Shown one piece after another: positions 36,748 through 48,950 of a stretch of 64,000 nucleotides of DNA (position 1 is its first letter; every line of letters starts with the position of its first letter). Position numbers and translations under genes: made by a program. The stretch lies in assembly GCF_030272615.1 (NCBI RefSeq), contig NC_081414.1:312309664-312373663 (forward strand). Direction: 5' to 3'. The stretch is from Cryptomeria japonica. Its lineage: Eukaryota > Streptophyta > Pinopsida > Cupressales > Cupressaceae. The notes below the pieces were generated by a model that was not told the origin of the DNA, ran no database searches, and saw only the letters and a program-made list of their open reading frames with translations.

Positions 36748-37404
36748 TCATAAAGCAGGGTTTAATTGAACATGCCAATCTCTATCGGTATCATTCACTA
36801 TCTTTTTGAAGATTTTTAGAATAGTTTTGTTTGATGCTTTTGCTTGCCCATTCCCTTGGGGATAGTAGGGTATGAAGAATTTGTGTTGGATCTTGAATTT
36901 CTCACATAGCTCTTGTACATCCCGATTCTTGAATGATTGCCCATTATCAGTGATACTAGGCATGGGTATGTCATAGCAACATATGATGTAGTTCAAGATA
37001 AATGCAGCAATCTGTGCTCCTTTTATATTTGTTAGAGGTACTACCTCAAACCATTTTGTGAAATATTCTGTAGCTACAAGGATGAATTTGTGACCATTAG
37101 ATGAAGGAGGATTTATCTTTCCTACTAGATCAAGACCCCATTGGCAGAAAGGCCAAGAGGTTGCCAAAACATGAAGTTCTTGTGCTGGTGCATGAGTTAA
37201 ATTTCCATGGATCTGACATTGTTTGCATGTTTTAGCTATTTGAAAAGAATCTCGTTCCATAGTTGGCCAATAATAGCCCAAGTGTATGATTTTTTTTGAA
37301 AGTATAAAACCACTTGAATGAGTGCCACAAATATCGTTATGGACTTCATTTAAGGCCTTCTCGGATTCTTCTTTCTCAAGACATCTCGAAAGAGTATCGT
37401 CCAG
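36748..37404 (-). pseudogene. Gypsy integrase, catalytic Glu replaced by Lys
   Basis: The frame is open from just after the RNase H stop: GLDDTLSRCLEKEESEK, then the zinc site EVHNDICGTH ... CKQC. The core is WPFCQWGLDLVGKI (first Asp), PMPSITDNGQSF (second Asp) and NGQAKASNKTI. The last motif is normally NGQAE in this group, so the third acidic residue has become Lys and the enzyme would be inactive. It stops after LNPAL, before the C-terminal domain. Confidence 0.85.
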
Positions 37405-37407
37405 ACC

Positions 37408-38082
37408 TCATTTAAAAAGGGTACTCGCAACAAGAGTATAATGGTAGGCTTGGCAAATAAAGTTTCTCTTTTGCTTCTTTGACAAGTCAAGAGGGAGGAT
37501 ATTATCTTTTAGGTATGTATAAGTTTGGCCATAGCAGGAGGAATCATGCCCAACAAGGTGACAGATACTTTGGGAATCAGGACAATTATGAGAAAGGTAA
37601 AACAAGTCTTCCACCAGGAATTCGTAACACTCTTGAATTTCCTGTGTCTGAAGTAGAGAAGCAAGTGTTGCCATGGAATATGTTGCTTTGATGTCATTTC
37701 TTAGAATCTGCTCAAAATTTATTTTGACAAAGTACTTCTTGACATCATCAACCATCTTCTTATAAGGCATTAGATTTTCATCCTTTGTTTGATAATCATC
37801 ATTGATTTGATTGATGACAAGCTGAGAGTCTCCAAAGACTTGAAGTTGTGTAATGTTCCATTCTATGGCCATCTTTATTTTTGTGACCAAAACTTCATAT
37901 TTTGTTGTATTATTGGTGCATGGAAATCTTAATTTGTATGCCTTTGGAATAGTATAACCTTGTGGTGTGATGAATAGAATGTCTGCTCCTGATCCATGTT
38001 GTGTATATGAACCATTAAAGTACAATTGCCATGTCTTTGTGGTGATTGTTAGGATATCAACATCTGGAAATTCAATGTGCAA
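37408..38082 (-). pseudogene. Gypsy RNase H (Tat-type second RNase H)
   Basis: TWQLYFNGSYTQHGSGADIL, TTKYEVLVTKIKMAIEW and VFGDSQLVINQI follow the plant-type RNase H used by Tat elements. The first catalytic Asp (usually LYFDGS) is Asn here, while the Glu and later Asp remain. The frame ends at a TGA (37405-37407) directly before GLDDTLSRC. One nonsense change thus separates it from integrase. Confidence 0.85.
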
Positions 38083-38387
38083 AGGACGATCATCTTGAAG
38101 CGGTGCCTCTACTAGTTAATCTGCAATGACTTGCCCCTTGATAGCTTTTCTGTCCAAATACTCAATATCAAACTCACTTAGGATCATGATCCATTTTCTA
38201 ATCTTCTTGTTAATGTCGCCTTGCTGAGAAAATACTTCAATGGATCGATTTTAGCAATCAACTTGATAGAGTGAGATAGAAGATAGTGTCTCAATTTTTG
38301 AGAAGCAAACACTACCGCCAAGCATGCTTTTTTTGTTGGTGAATAGTTGAGCTCGTATCCCACTAATGTTTTGTCAGTAAATTTAAT
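38083..38387 (-). pseudogene. Gypsy RT-associated RNase H end, fragment
   Basis: By eye the minus strand reads back from a region with LVGYELNYSPTKKACLAVVF-like sequence near 38320, as expected for the connection domain of a gypsy RT. It is then cut at the junction with element B. Several stops are present. Confidence 0.5.
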
Positions 38388-41026
38388 GTACCCAATGCAT
38401 GCAATGCATCGATGTTAACACCTCCTAGAATCATTCGTAGGAAACCAAAGTATCTAATTGACATCGATGAAAATATTTTGAAGCCAATGCCTGATAAAAT
38501 GAATGAACGAACTTGTAGGAGAATGGTTAAAAGAATATGGAAAAACTATTTTAAAAACTTAAATCAAACTGCAAGATGCCAATTAATTGCTGAAATGATA
38601 AAAAAATTAAATTTTAGAGAGACAACGAGAATTCTAGGCCTAAGATCATTCAAAAGTAATAGCAAAAGAACTATTGTGAGAAATCTATTTGATACATATC
38701 AAGCTATTGGTTCAAAATCACGTTCTAAAGATTCTACTGTTACACAACGTGACATTACATCAACCATAATGAGCAAAAAAATAATTTAAAAAACATTTGA
38801 TAAGAAAAATAAGTCATTAAAAATCAGTAGAGCAACATTACGTAAAGCATTAGAGAGGTGGGATAAAATAGAGGATCCTAAAAATAATTCTCTTTGGGTG
38901 TTCTTGGGTAGACTACCATGCAAAGACAAGGTTGTTGTTGATGCACTAAGAACATTAATTGAAATTTTTTGGTTTGACAACACATGGGTTTTGCCTTACC
39001 AAAGAGATGTTGTTAGAAGGCGAATCGGATCTATAAATCGTGAGCCACATGCCAAACACTATTTGGATATGACTCAAACAAAATTTTATGAAAGATTCCT
39101 TAAAAAGTTTCCTCAAATAAGAATTATTCAAAGATTTTTTGAAATGGGAAAACCTTTTTATGTTAAGATTAATCATGTACGCACCACATGTTGTTGTAGG
39201 ATGCATATTGAATTTTCCATACAATATGATATTTATCATCATATATGTTGTCCTTTGAACACTAGCAATGTTTTTCAGAATGCAATATACAACCACCTCC
39301 TAAGTTACCAAGATAATTTATTTCAAGTGTGTTATGTAAAAGAGATGATGGTTGCATTTATTATAAGATGACGTGTTTGAAAGGTTCTTGTGCTACATGT
39401 GGTGGTTTGCAACATTTTCCAAGATGTCTACATTTGGATAACACACATGAAATTGGTAAGAAACTAGTGTCTTTTGGAAAGTACAAGACTGACATATGGG
39501 GTTAAAAATGGAAAAGAATTGAAGAGATGTGAGTTATTTAAAAATGACATATGTGTAGCTGATTTTATGAGAACATTTCAAGAAACTAGTTTATGAGTAC
39601 ATAATGCATACACATAGAGCTCGGTGGTTAGATGAGCATTTCAAGTTATGCAAGGACACATTTCCTCTTGGTACCATTGTCTCTATAGTTGATTTTGCTG
39701 AAAATTATACACTACAACCTCAAAATGAAGTTCAATCTATGTATTACCATTCTATACAAGTTTCTATTTTTGCACACATAGCATTCATGCATGCAGATGA
39801 TAGCACAAAGGAGGATATAAAGCTTGTAAGAGAGTGTCACTTCTACATAAGTTACAATCGTACACATTAGTCAAAGTTTGTGCAAGGATGCTTTAAATTT
39901 TTCTATGATAACTTAAGGGAAAGGAACATACGATACAACCAACACTTAATATGGTCAAATAATTGCACCTCACAATTCAAGAATGCAAGGATATTCTATT
40001 GGTTGAGTAGGATGCATGTGACAAGCGGTGTACAATATTTTTGGAATTTCACTAAGGCTGGACATGGAAATGGAGAGCACGATGGTGCAGGAGCATGCGT
40101 AAAAAGAGCACTAGCTAGAGAAGAATTGAAGTATGAAGGTGGTGCTGAGTTGACAGATGCAACAAAAATTGTGTGATGGTGTAACTCTACAATGGGACCA
40201 GGTAATGCAGGCATGTCAATGGTTCATAGATATTTTTGGTTGATCATTGAAGCTGACATTAAAAACTATCAAGCTAGTTGTACAGTTGTAGGATCTAGTG
40301 ACATACACTCATTTCAAAGTTCAAATGCAAGTTCACGAGTAATTTATACTAGACAAATTGTATGTGTTTTCTCTTCATGTATGTATTTTTTGTGGGAAGA
40401 ATGTGAATCACAAGAGTGGGTTGAAAAATGATCTTGTAGATTGTTGGTTCCCATTGATACCTATCAAATTCCTAGAGCATTGTAGTTGAACCAGATGGAA
40501 GCATCAATTGATTTCGATCATGTATCTGACCTAGTGGAACCAGGTGATTTTTAGGTTAATTTTATTGCAGGATTTTTTTGGGCTCATTTTGTTGCATCAA
40601 ACATTATTTTTGGTATTAATTATCATTGTATAATATGTAGGTCATGTGTACGCAGTTGTTGCAGAAGAGAACAATGAAGAAGGAATGGATTAATTTTTGT
40701 GTCGTTGTATTCAGCCTAAGAGAAAAATGACAACCACAATCATTGATGGAGAGGGTATTGAGTATCCAGTAGGGTTCATTGTCATGACAAGCACATGGCT
40801 TAGGAGATACCCTATCAAGAATTCTAATGTTTTGTTGTTCGAGGACTTTGAAACACATGGACATATTCTTCATTTCTCCAAACTTGTTGTTGCAACAAAT
40901 ATTCTATTGATTAAGTATTGTGGTAGACCTCGTAACAAACTTTTATGGAAAGTTCATGAATCTAACCACGAGGAATTATTTGACACAATACGGGTTAGAC
41001 TTGGTCCAAAAGGCTCACTTGATTGA
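38388..41026 (+). pseudogene. Transposase-like gene of element B (N-terminus lost)
   Basis: Homologous to 16020-21300 of element A, here without the LINE. Pieces: 38412-38789 (PPRIIRRKPKYLIDIDENIL, TCRRMVKRIWKNYF), 38898-39371 (LGRLPCKDKVVVDALRTLIE, RTTCCCRMHIEF), 39604-39870 (VSIVDFAENYTLQPQNEVQS), 39880-40176 (LIWSDNCTSQFKNARIFYWL, AGHGNGEHDGAGACVKRAL), then FLWEECESQEWVEK, a 97-nt intron (40544-40640) and GHVYAVVAEENNEE ... LGPKGSLD. Stops and shifts separate the pieces. Both presumed catalytic Asp residues are intact. The gypsy fragment has removed the start. Confidence 0.65.
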
Positions 41027-41099
41027 TTCTACATTTCAGGGTAGAATGATTTTGAGAATTTTGTATATATCATCAGCGAATTGTTCTATATTCATTTTT

Positions 41100-41245
41100 T
41101 GTATATTTAAATGGCGATGACCTGATTCACACATATTTAAATGCCACAATTTTTATAAAAGCCCATGAGATGATTTGTAACACTTTTTTTTGTATATTTA
41201 AATAACCAAGAGTTGATTTGTCCATATTTAGAGGCAAATTTTTGA
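41100..41245. repeat. ~51-bp tandem array (element B), about three units
   Basis: AAATGGCGATGACCTGATTC and related units; counterpart of 21395-21690. The following 300 bp (41246-41560) is spacer with a repeated CTTAAGGGTTTTGA-like segment and no gene. Confidence 0.7.
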
Positions 41246-41560
41246 ATATAATGTGACTATGTTTTGTGACTATTTTTTGAATGTATGTGAATATATGTGT
41301 CTATGTTTTGAATATCTTAAGGGTTTTGAGTTTATGTGATGTGATAAGGTCAATCATGACCATTCTTGATTATATCTTAAGGGTTTTGAATTTATGTGAT
41401 GTAAGCAATAATCATGGAGATCTGTGTTGTATATTGTATAATGGCGAATTATTTAGGTCATTATTAGGTCATGGGAGTCATAGATTGAGTCTAGATACAA
41501 TTTGAGGAAAAAATATCATTATTGTCAAAAAATTATCAAAAAAGTTATTAAGCAACTTCC

Positions 41561-42440
41561 AGATTGTGCTGGCAGGGTATGTCTCTCGACGTTCCGATGC
41601 TTTGGGAGGCACAACAGGAGCATGCCTAGCATAAAACTGCCCACTCGTACGTGCTTGTGATGTTGGTTTGTGCCCACGACAGACGAAATCAATTCTAGCC
41701 TTTCTTGCAACTTTCCATTGCATATGATTAACGGTTTTTGCAACAGGCAAAAAAATGCTACCATTTGAAAATGGCTCCGAGTCATCAAAAACTGAGATAG
41801 GCCATTGTAGAAGAGCCTCACATGACCCTACAAGTTCAAACATATTGATCATATGTGTCCTGGATTGAGAGAAATAGTCCGTCAAAGTTTGATAATTTTT
41901 TGGACTTAAGGCACTTGAGAGATCGTGTCGGTAGGGTATGGCTCTCGATGTTCCAACACTTTGAGAGGCACAACAAAAGCATGCCTAGCATAAAACTTCC
42001 CACTCAAAGATTCTCATGATGTTGGTTTGTTCCCATGACGAATTAAATCAATTCTAGCCTATCTTGCAACTTTGCATTGTATGCGACTAACGGTTTTTGT
42101 AGCAGGCGAAAAAATGCTACCATTTGAAAATGGCTCTGAGTCGTCAAAAACAAAGATAGGCCATTATAGAAGAGCCTCACGTGACCCTATAGGTTCAAAT
42201 AGATTGATCATATGTGTCCTCGATTGGGAGAAACAGTTCATCAAAGTTTGACAACTTTTTGGACTCAGGGCACTTGAGAGATTGCATCAGTAGGGTATGG
42301 CTCTCAACGTTACGATGCTTTGGGAGGCACAACAGGAGCATGCCTAGTGTAAACCTACCCACTCAGACATGCTTGTGATGTTGGTTTGTGCCCACGATGA
42401 ATGGAATCAATTCTATCGTACCTTGTAACTTTGACAACTT
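41561..42440. repeat. ~359-bp tandem array (element B), three units
   Basis: AGGGTATG markers at 41574, 41933 and 42292, spacing 359 bp. It is the same unit as in element A, where there are eight copies. The 135- and 98-codon minus-strand ORFs here are readings of the repeat. Confidence 0.95.
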
Positions 42441-43382
42441 TGACAACAACTGAGCAAATTTTACATCTTTTATCCAAATGACCCCAAACTTTCACAAATG
42501 ACTTCAAATGACCATTAATGGTCCCAAATCACCTTATTTAGATAAAATAATGGAGAATAATATGAAAACCAAAATCTGACCATTGCAAGCATGAGGATGC
42601 TATCGCACCACTTACATTGACAAATATAAACAAAAGGAATAAAAAACATCCAGTGATCATTACCATGGATCAAGTCTGACCATTACCATTGAATTTCATT
42701 TTCATTGAGACAAGCAGTTTTGTAGGGTTAATTCAATATTTTAGAAAGTTTATCAAATCATATTCTATGATTGCAATGCTTTATATCATAGATTTTTGTT
42801 GTTTATATTTATATTGTTGATTACATAGGCAAATATTCATTTAACTTTATAAAAGGGCAGCCACCAAATACAACGATCAACAATAATCATTTAACTGTAT
42901 CAATAATTATTTAATCATTTAAATATATATATCAAAATGCACAATAATCAACACAATGAACAAATTCCCTATATATCAAAAATGCCTATCAATATCAACG
43001 AAATGCACAATAATAAACACAATACACATTTATTGGATTGAATATCAACATTTATATATATCAAAAAAGGCATGTATGCCAAGTCAATACAATTTTTACA
43101 AAAATGTGGCATATGCCTGTCCAAATCGATATACAATAAAAAATGTAGAATATATCTACATGTATTGGTCATTCAATGACCACAACTAATAGTATATGAT
43201 CCTATACTGTTTGTGGTGGATCATCTAAATCAAGCCCTTTGATGCACTACGCGGCTCTATAGATGGCTGCAAAACCACAATTCAAAAGCTAAGTTAGAAT
43301 CCTTTTGTAGAAAATAGTTCACAATTATCAACAAAACTATGCATTTAACTATAATTTATTTTCAATAGAAATGTAGATTACC
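42441..43382. other. Noncoding stretch between convergent genes (element B)
   Basis: Counterpart of 24640-25584 in element A. No ORF is conserved between the two copies. Confidence 0.5.
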
Positions 43383-43503
43383 TCATCTACTGATCTAGGA
43401 TCTACTATCTTCTTTGTCTTCTCCTTGTCAACCTTAGGAGTTCTCTTGAATACTTTTTTTAAAGGCTCCAAGTTTTGGTCAAACCACAAAGGGGGCTATT
43501 GTT
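43383..43503 (-). pseudogene. Second gene of element B, last exon
   Basis: Aligns with 25600-25713 of element A (Lys-rich C-terminus) but contains stops and a shift. The LINE begins within or next to the preceding intron. Confidence 0.6.
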
Positions 43504-44702
43504 GGATCCAGTATTCAAATTTGAGTGGGAGTTCTGGATCGGCATCAGGACAGCAGGCGACAGAAGACACAGAGATTCCTACAAATGGGGGGGGTTCAGA
43601 TGGAAAGGACCCTGATGATCCCGTGGTTTTGGGGGACCCAGGGGGAGGACCAACACCACGTGATGAGCAGTTAATAGATGAGAGCGGGAAAGAGCGGGTT
43701 CAAACTTCAAAAATAGAAGATGACAACTCAGTAGGAGCCCAAGGACAGCAAGAGATTTGTGTCTCAGAGAACACGATGGAAGGAAAAGATCACTCGGAAA
43801 AGGTTTTCTCATCAACGGACCTTAAGGGGGGACCCAATGGACAGACACGTAAGTGGTCCTCGTTGTTTGGGGTTAAGCATAAAGGTAAGTCCTCATTGCC
43901 TCCTATTAAAAACTCCTCGAATGTGTCTCAGGGCAAGTTTGTTATCATTGTTCCAGACCAAATCATAGACCAAAACATTGCCAGAATGGAAAACACTTTG
44001 ATTGGTAATTTGTTTGGGTCAAGGCCTAATATAGAAATAGTTCATGGATTTGTCAAAAGAAAGTGGAACCTGAAAGGTCAGGTTGACGTGGTAGCAATGA
44101 ACAAAGGTTGTCTATCTTTCTCTTTTTCCTATGATGAAGATAGAAAAAACATTCTTTGTAGTGGATCTTGGACAATAGGTAAATACATTATGTACATCCA
44201 GAAGTGGTACCCTAATGTAGCAAAAGGAAAGAATTTTTTGGTCCAAGTCCTAGTGTGGGTCAAGCTCCCTAGGCTCCCAATGGAATTTTGGGAGGAAGAC
44301 GTTTTTGCAGGAATTGCCAATACCTTTGGGGAGCTCATCGCTATTGACCAGGTCACGACATCCAGAAGAAGACTGATTTATGCTAGGATCTGTGTTGGAG
44401 TCAGACCTGACATGAACATGCCAAAGGAAATAGAGATAGAATCGAAACTGGGGAAGTGGAAGCAAAATATTGTTTATGAAACAATCCCCTTTGCCTGTTT
44501 CCATTGTAAAAAGGTGGGACACTGGGCTAAAAAATGTCCAAATATGGAGGATAAACCCTTCCCCCAAACTAAGGTCTGGAAAAAAGTAGACAAGCCACCA
44601 AAAGCCTTGGAATCCAATGATCTTAATCAGGAGAATCGGTCTCAGATAGGACGGGTGGAGGAAGAAATTACCAGCGAAGTGGGTAATGAACTAAAGATTT
44701 AG
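43504..44702 (+). pseudogene. LINE ORF1: DUF4283-like nucleic-acid-binding protein with zinc knuckle
   Basis: Open for about 400 codons from the element's 5' junction; the true start is probably lost with the truncation. It has an acid/Gly-rich N-terminus, then a DUF4283-like domain (HGFVKRKWNLKG, WTIGKYIMYIQKWYPN, VLVWVKLPRLPMEFWEED) and the knuckle CFHCKKVGHWAKKC. ORF1 proteins of this type bind the LINE RNA. After a TAG at 44700 a Lys/Glu-rich region continues to about 45110 with three more stops, so this copy is broken at its C-terminus. Confidence 0.85.
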
Positions 44703-45287
44703 ATGATGGAGCAGAATGTTGAGGACTCAGAGTATAAAGAAAAAGACAACACTCAGCAAGAAGAACTGAAAGAGGATAAGAAAGAGTTAGTCCCAGATAA
44801 AGGAAAAAAGAAACCCTAAGTCAAAGAGGAAGGAGATGACTTTAACCTTATTTTAGAATCTCACAATCAAGATAAAGAAATAGACTAGTTCCAGGAGGCC
44901 CAACCTAATACCATTCTGGGCCAAGGGCTATCGGAAATTTCTCTAACCACCCCAGCAAAGGGAAAGCTGGCATTTTTGGAAGAACAAGATCCAAAATGGG
45001 GAGATGAAGAAGACATAAAAAAGGCACTGGGGAAGAATGAAACAAAGCAGGAGGATGAAGAAGCAGCAGAGGATAAAAGAAGGAACAAGCAAAAAAAAAA
45101 AGAATAACAACAACCTAGTCATTAGTACGATGACTAGAAACACCAGAAGCAGGCTTGGTGATGTGGGAGCACAACATACTTCTCCAGGAAGACACTCAAA
45201 TGCCAAGAAAAGATCTTTGGAAACAAGCAGGAGCTTAGCAGATGGTACCCAAAGAACCATCTTTGAGGCAAGTATTTCCAAAAATCC

Positions 45288-46000
45288 ATGAAAATCATCT
45301 CCTGGAACATTAGGGGACTTAATAGTCCCCACAAGCATAATTTAGTTAAAAATATGATTAGAGATAAAAAACCCTGATATTTTTTTGATTCAAGAAACTA
45401 AGATGGTTAAAGATAAAGTTGAAAGTTTGAATATGTTCAAAAACGGTGAAGTCAGGGGAGGTAGTTCAGAAGGTGCATCGGGAGGTATTGTTACCTTCTG
45501 GAACAAAAACAATGTAGAAGGAGAGGTGTTGATTCGGGACAACAATCTGGCTTGTATAAGATTTAAGCACATTAAGAATTGTACAACTTGGGTTCTAACT
45601 AACATTTATGCCCCCAACACAAAGACTGGTAGAAGTGAGATGTGGAGATATCTAACTAGGTTGAGAAGTAAGTTTGCTCAGGACAATTGGATAATTATGG
45701 GAGATTTCAATACTCCCCTGAAGGAAGATGAGAAAAAGGGAGGGAGTCAAGCTAATCTGGACAACAGACTGGACTTGATGGACTTCATAAACAATAATGC
45801 AATTCATGATTTGTAATTGCAAGGAGTCAAATACACCTGGACCAACATAAGAAGTGGTGAGAATCTGATCCAGGTTAGACTCGATAGAGCTCTGCTTTCC
45901 TTAGATTGGTATACTCTTCATGATTGTTCTTTATCCTCTCACATAAGGGCTGGATCATATCATTATCCCATAACCTTCACGGTTGATGTAAAGAACTGAA
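45288..46000 (+). pseudogene. LINE ORF2 part 1: AP-like endonuclease
   Basis: Nicks target DNA for target-primed reverse transcription. ORF2 starts at ATG 45288: MKIISWNIRGLNSP, then FFDSRN/IQETK (after a one-base shift near 45380), NIYAPN, MGDFNTPL, RLDRALLSLDW. The final motif, usually SDHxP, reads GSYHYP here: a GAT-to-TAT change removes a catalytic Asp. A TAA lies after NNAIHDL. Confidence 0.85.
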
Positions 46001-47775
46001 GAAGACATTTCCCTTATAAATTTGAAAAAATGTGGACCAGACACCCGAATCTGGAAAATAAGATTAAGGAATGCTGGTAGGTCAGTATTGAAGGGAAAGC
46101 CATGTACAAAGTGGTCAAAAAGCTGAACAATGTTAAAGATAATGTTAAGAAGTGGAATAAGGATTGCTTTGGGAATATCTTTACCTCAAAAGCTACAATC
46201 CTTGTAGAGCTCAAGGAAATCCAAGATGAGATACAGATCAATGGTTACACTAATATGTCTAGAAACACTGAAGATGCTATTCTTATGAGATATCATGATA
46301 TAATAGCTAAAGAGGAAACCTACTAGAAACAAAGATTGAGTAATGTCTGGTTAAAGGAGGGGGACAGGAACACTAAATACTTCCATATGTCCACCTTAAG
46401 ACATAAGGCCATGAATAGAATTGTTCAGATTAAAGTGAATGGCAGATGTGTTATTGATGATGATTCCATCAGCAAGGGTGCTAGGGATTTTTTCTCTAAT
46501 TTACTTGCTAAGGACCAGAATTTGGAAATACAAGCATAGAGGGAACTTTTGGACAACATACCGACCATTTTGGGGGAGGAACAGAATGATCACCTGTCGG
46601 CTATCCCTTCCCATGAAGAAATTTTGATAGCTGTCAAATCCTTTGAAGGCAACAAAGCCCCAGGTCCAGATGGCTTTCCCATGTTTTTCTTCCAAATGTA
46701 CTGGCATATTATAGGAGAAGATGTCACCAGAGCTGTGAAAGAGTTTTTTGGTGCTAGGAAACTATTAAAGGAAGTTAATGGTACTTTTATTGCTCTCATT
46801 TCCAAAAAGATGGGTGCAGACTCTATGGATCTTTTCAGACCTATAAGTTTATGCAACTCTCTCTATAAGATTATCTCTAAGGTCCTAACCTCTAGAATTT
46901 TGAAGTTGTTGCCCTCCATCATTTCGCCTCAGCAAAGCGGTTTTGTCCCAGGAAGACAAATTTTGGATTCTATCATCTATGTTCATGAAAATATCCACTC
47001 ACTAGCATTCTCTAAAAAAGAAGGTTTTCTTTTGAAACTGGATCTCTCTAAAGCCTACGATAGAGTGGATTGGGATTTTATGGTGGATGTTCTCTCTACT
47101 TTTGGCTTTAGTCCTAGAAGTGTCAGCCTTATCAGACAACTTGTTTCTTCGGCATCTTTCTCTATTTTAATGAATGGCTCCCCCTCTCCTTTCTTTAAAG
47201 CCTCAAGAGGTCTCAGGCAGGGGGATCCTCTATCTCCAGTGATCTTCATCATCATGGCGGAATGCTTGGGGAGATGTATTGGTAAGCTGGTTGAGAAAAG
47301 GGAGTTTTGCGGTTTGAATCCTTCTTCGATAGATCAAATATGCTCTCATCAGCAGTTTGTTGATGACTCTATAATAATGGGAAAAGCCACTGTTAAGGAC
47401 TCTAGAAGACTAAAAAAGGCTTTGGACAACTATGGAGAGGCCACTGGTCAACTAATTAATTGGTCTAAAAGTTTTGTTTATTTTATCAATACGCCGGAGA
47501 GAAGGAGGATTAAAATTAGTAACATTCTGGGAGGCCAAATTGGTAGTCTGCCTGCTTCTTACTTGGGGCTCCCCTTAGGCCTTGATCCCCCGGACACCTT
47601 TTGGGGAGCCTTGGTGGATAAATTCCACAAAAAGATGTTTGGATGGAAGGGAGCTCTCCTTAGTCAAGCAGGTAAGGTCCAACTGCTTAAATCCACCCTA
47701 CAGAGTATCCCCCTCTATGCCATTAGTCTGTTCAGGATTCTAGCTAAGTATGTTGAGGCCATTGAAAAGATTTAG
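46001..47775 (+). pseudogene. LINE ORF2 part 2: linker and reverse transcriptase
   Basis: The linker includes NVWLKEGDRNTKYFH. RT motifs in order: NKAPGPDGFPMFFFQMYW, LFRPISLCNSLYKIISKVL, QSGFVPGRQILDSI, LLKLDLSKAYDRVDWDFM (Asp), GLRQGDPLSPVIF, QQFVDDSIIMG (Asp pair; FVDD instead of the commoner FADD), ASYLGLPLG. The RT block 46549-47775 is a single open frame of 408 codons ending in TAG. The upstream linker has stops near 46326 and 46540. Confidence 0.9.
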
Positions 47776-48950
47776 AGATCCTTCTTATGGACAAGGGTGG
47801 AAGAGAAGAAGAGAATGAACTTAACTGCATGGGAGAAGGTCTGTAAGCCTAAGAATAAAGAAGGTCTTGGCCTTAGAAGAATAAGAGACATAAATGATCA
47901 CCTCATGGCCAAGCAGATTTGGAGAGGATATAGAAATCAAGGAGAGTGGAAAAAAATATGGGACAACAAATACAAAAGCCAATGCCCGAATCTTCAAAGC
48001 TTCCTCAAAGCGGAGACCATCCCAATCGGTTCCAATATTTTGAAAAATGTCTCTAGGACTAGAGACTTAATTATCAAAGGTACAAAGTGGAAGTTGGGGA
48101 AAGGGAATCTTATTCAGTTTTGGGAGGACCCTTGGCTTCTGGATTCCCCTTTGAATGGAAACCCTGAGTGGAACAGATATCAAAACCAATGCAAGGAAAG
48201 ATTTGGAACCAAGGTTGAGGATTACTGGAAAGATGGATAGTGGAAAGACTTATCTCAAGTGGATCAGTCTTTAGGTAGTTTGAACAAAGTTATGAACTCT
48301 ATAGTGAGGATTGAAGAAGAAGACCAAATAATTTGGAAACTCGCAGCTAGTGGTACTTTTTCAGTGACTTCTCTATATCATCAACAATTCAAGAACATGG
48401 AAAGTCCTTGCTGGGCCAAAGCTTGGGTGAAAGGCCTCATAACCAAAATCAATATTTTCTTTTGGATAGCCCTTCAAGACAAAATTCTCACTACTGAGAA
48501 TATCAGAAAAAGAGGTATCAGCATGCCTAGTTTTTGTATTCTCTGCAAGCAGAATGAGGAGATAATAAATCATATGCTCTTCCACTATCCCTTCTCTGCT
48601 GATGTTTGGGGAAGCTGTCTGGATCAATTCAATATTAGTTGGAGCTTCCCTAATTTGATTCAGGAAATTTTCAAGTCTTGGCATCATCCTTCAAAACACA
48701 AAACTACAACCTTATTATGGAAAATTGCTTTACCCCACATGTGTTGGGGTCTTTGGAAAGAGAGAAATGATAGGATTTTCAGGGAAAAGACTACTAAGGC
48801 TAAAATTGTGTTTGAAAAAATAAGAAGAAGCATAAGGGAAAATCTGAATATAATAGGTGGTTTGGATAATCCTCACACTAAGGAGGATCAATGTATCTAT
48901 AAAAAGTGGAGACTAAAGGCTCAAGAGAGAGTTCAGAGAAACCCTAGAGA
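47776..48950 (+). pseudogene. LINE ORF2 part 3: zf-RVT-like region
   Basis: Begins WTRVEEKKRMNLTAWEKVCK, followed by LGLRRIRDINDHLMAKQIWR. After a TAG at 48238 the region FSVTSLYHQQF ... WVKGLITKINIFFWIALQDK ... CILCKQNEEIINHMLFHYPF matches the zf-RVT zinc-binding domain (C-x2-C ... H). It leads directly into the RNase H. Confidence 0.85.

Larger units (their letters stand above)
33337..38387 (-). mobile_element. Truncated Ty3/gypsy (Tat-type) retrotransposon
   Basis: Minus-strand order: end of RT/first RNase H, second RNase H, integrase, 3' LTR. The dual RNase H and the integrase H2C2 pattern fit the Tat group. The left junction breaks element B after TTGAATTGTTGTTCT, which continues unbroken at 15560 in A; the right junction resumes at the transposase sequence TACCCAATGCATGCAATGCA. 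Compared with A, about 460 bp of element B, including the transposase N-terminus, is missing. This was therefore not a simple insertion, or a deletion followed it. The 5' half of the gypsy element is absent. Confidence 0.75.

Noticed and set aside
43425-43503. N-terminal extension of LINE ORF1 starting at 43425
   Set aside because: Bases before about 43504 match element A (25640-25720) and belong to the host transposon's last exon, so the open frame there is accidental.
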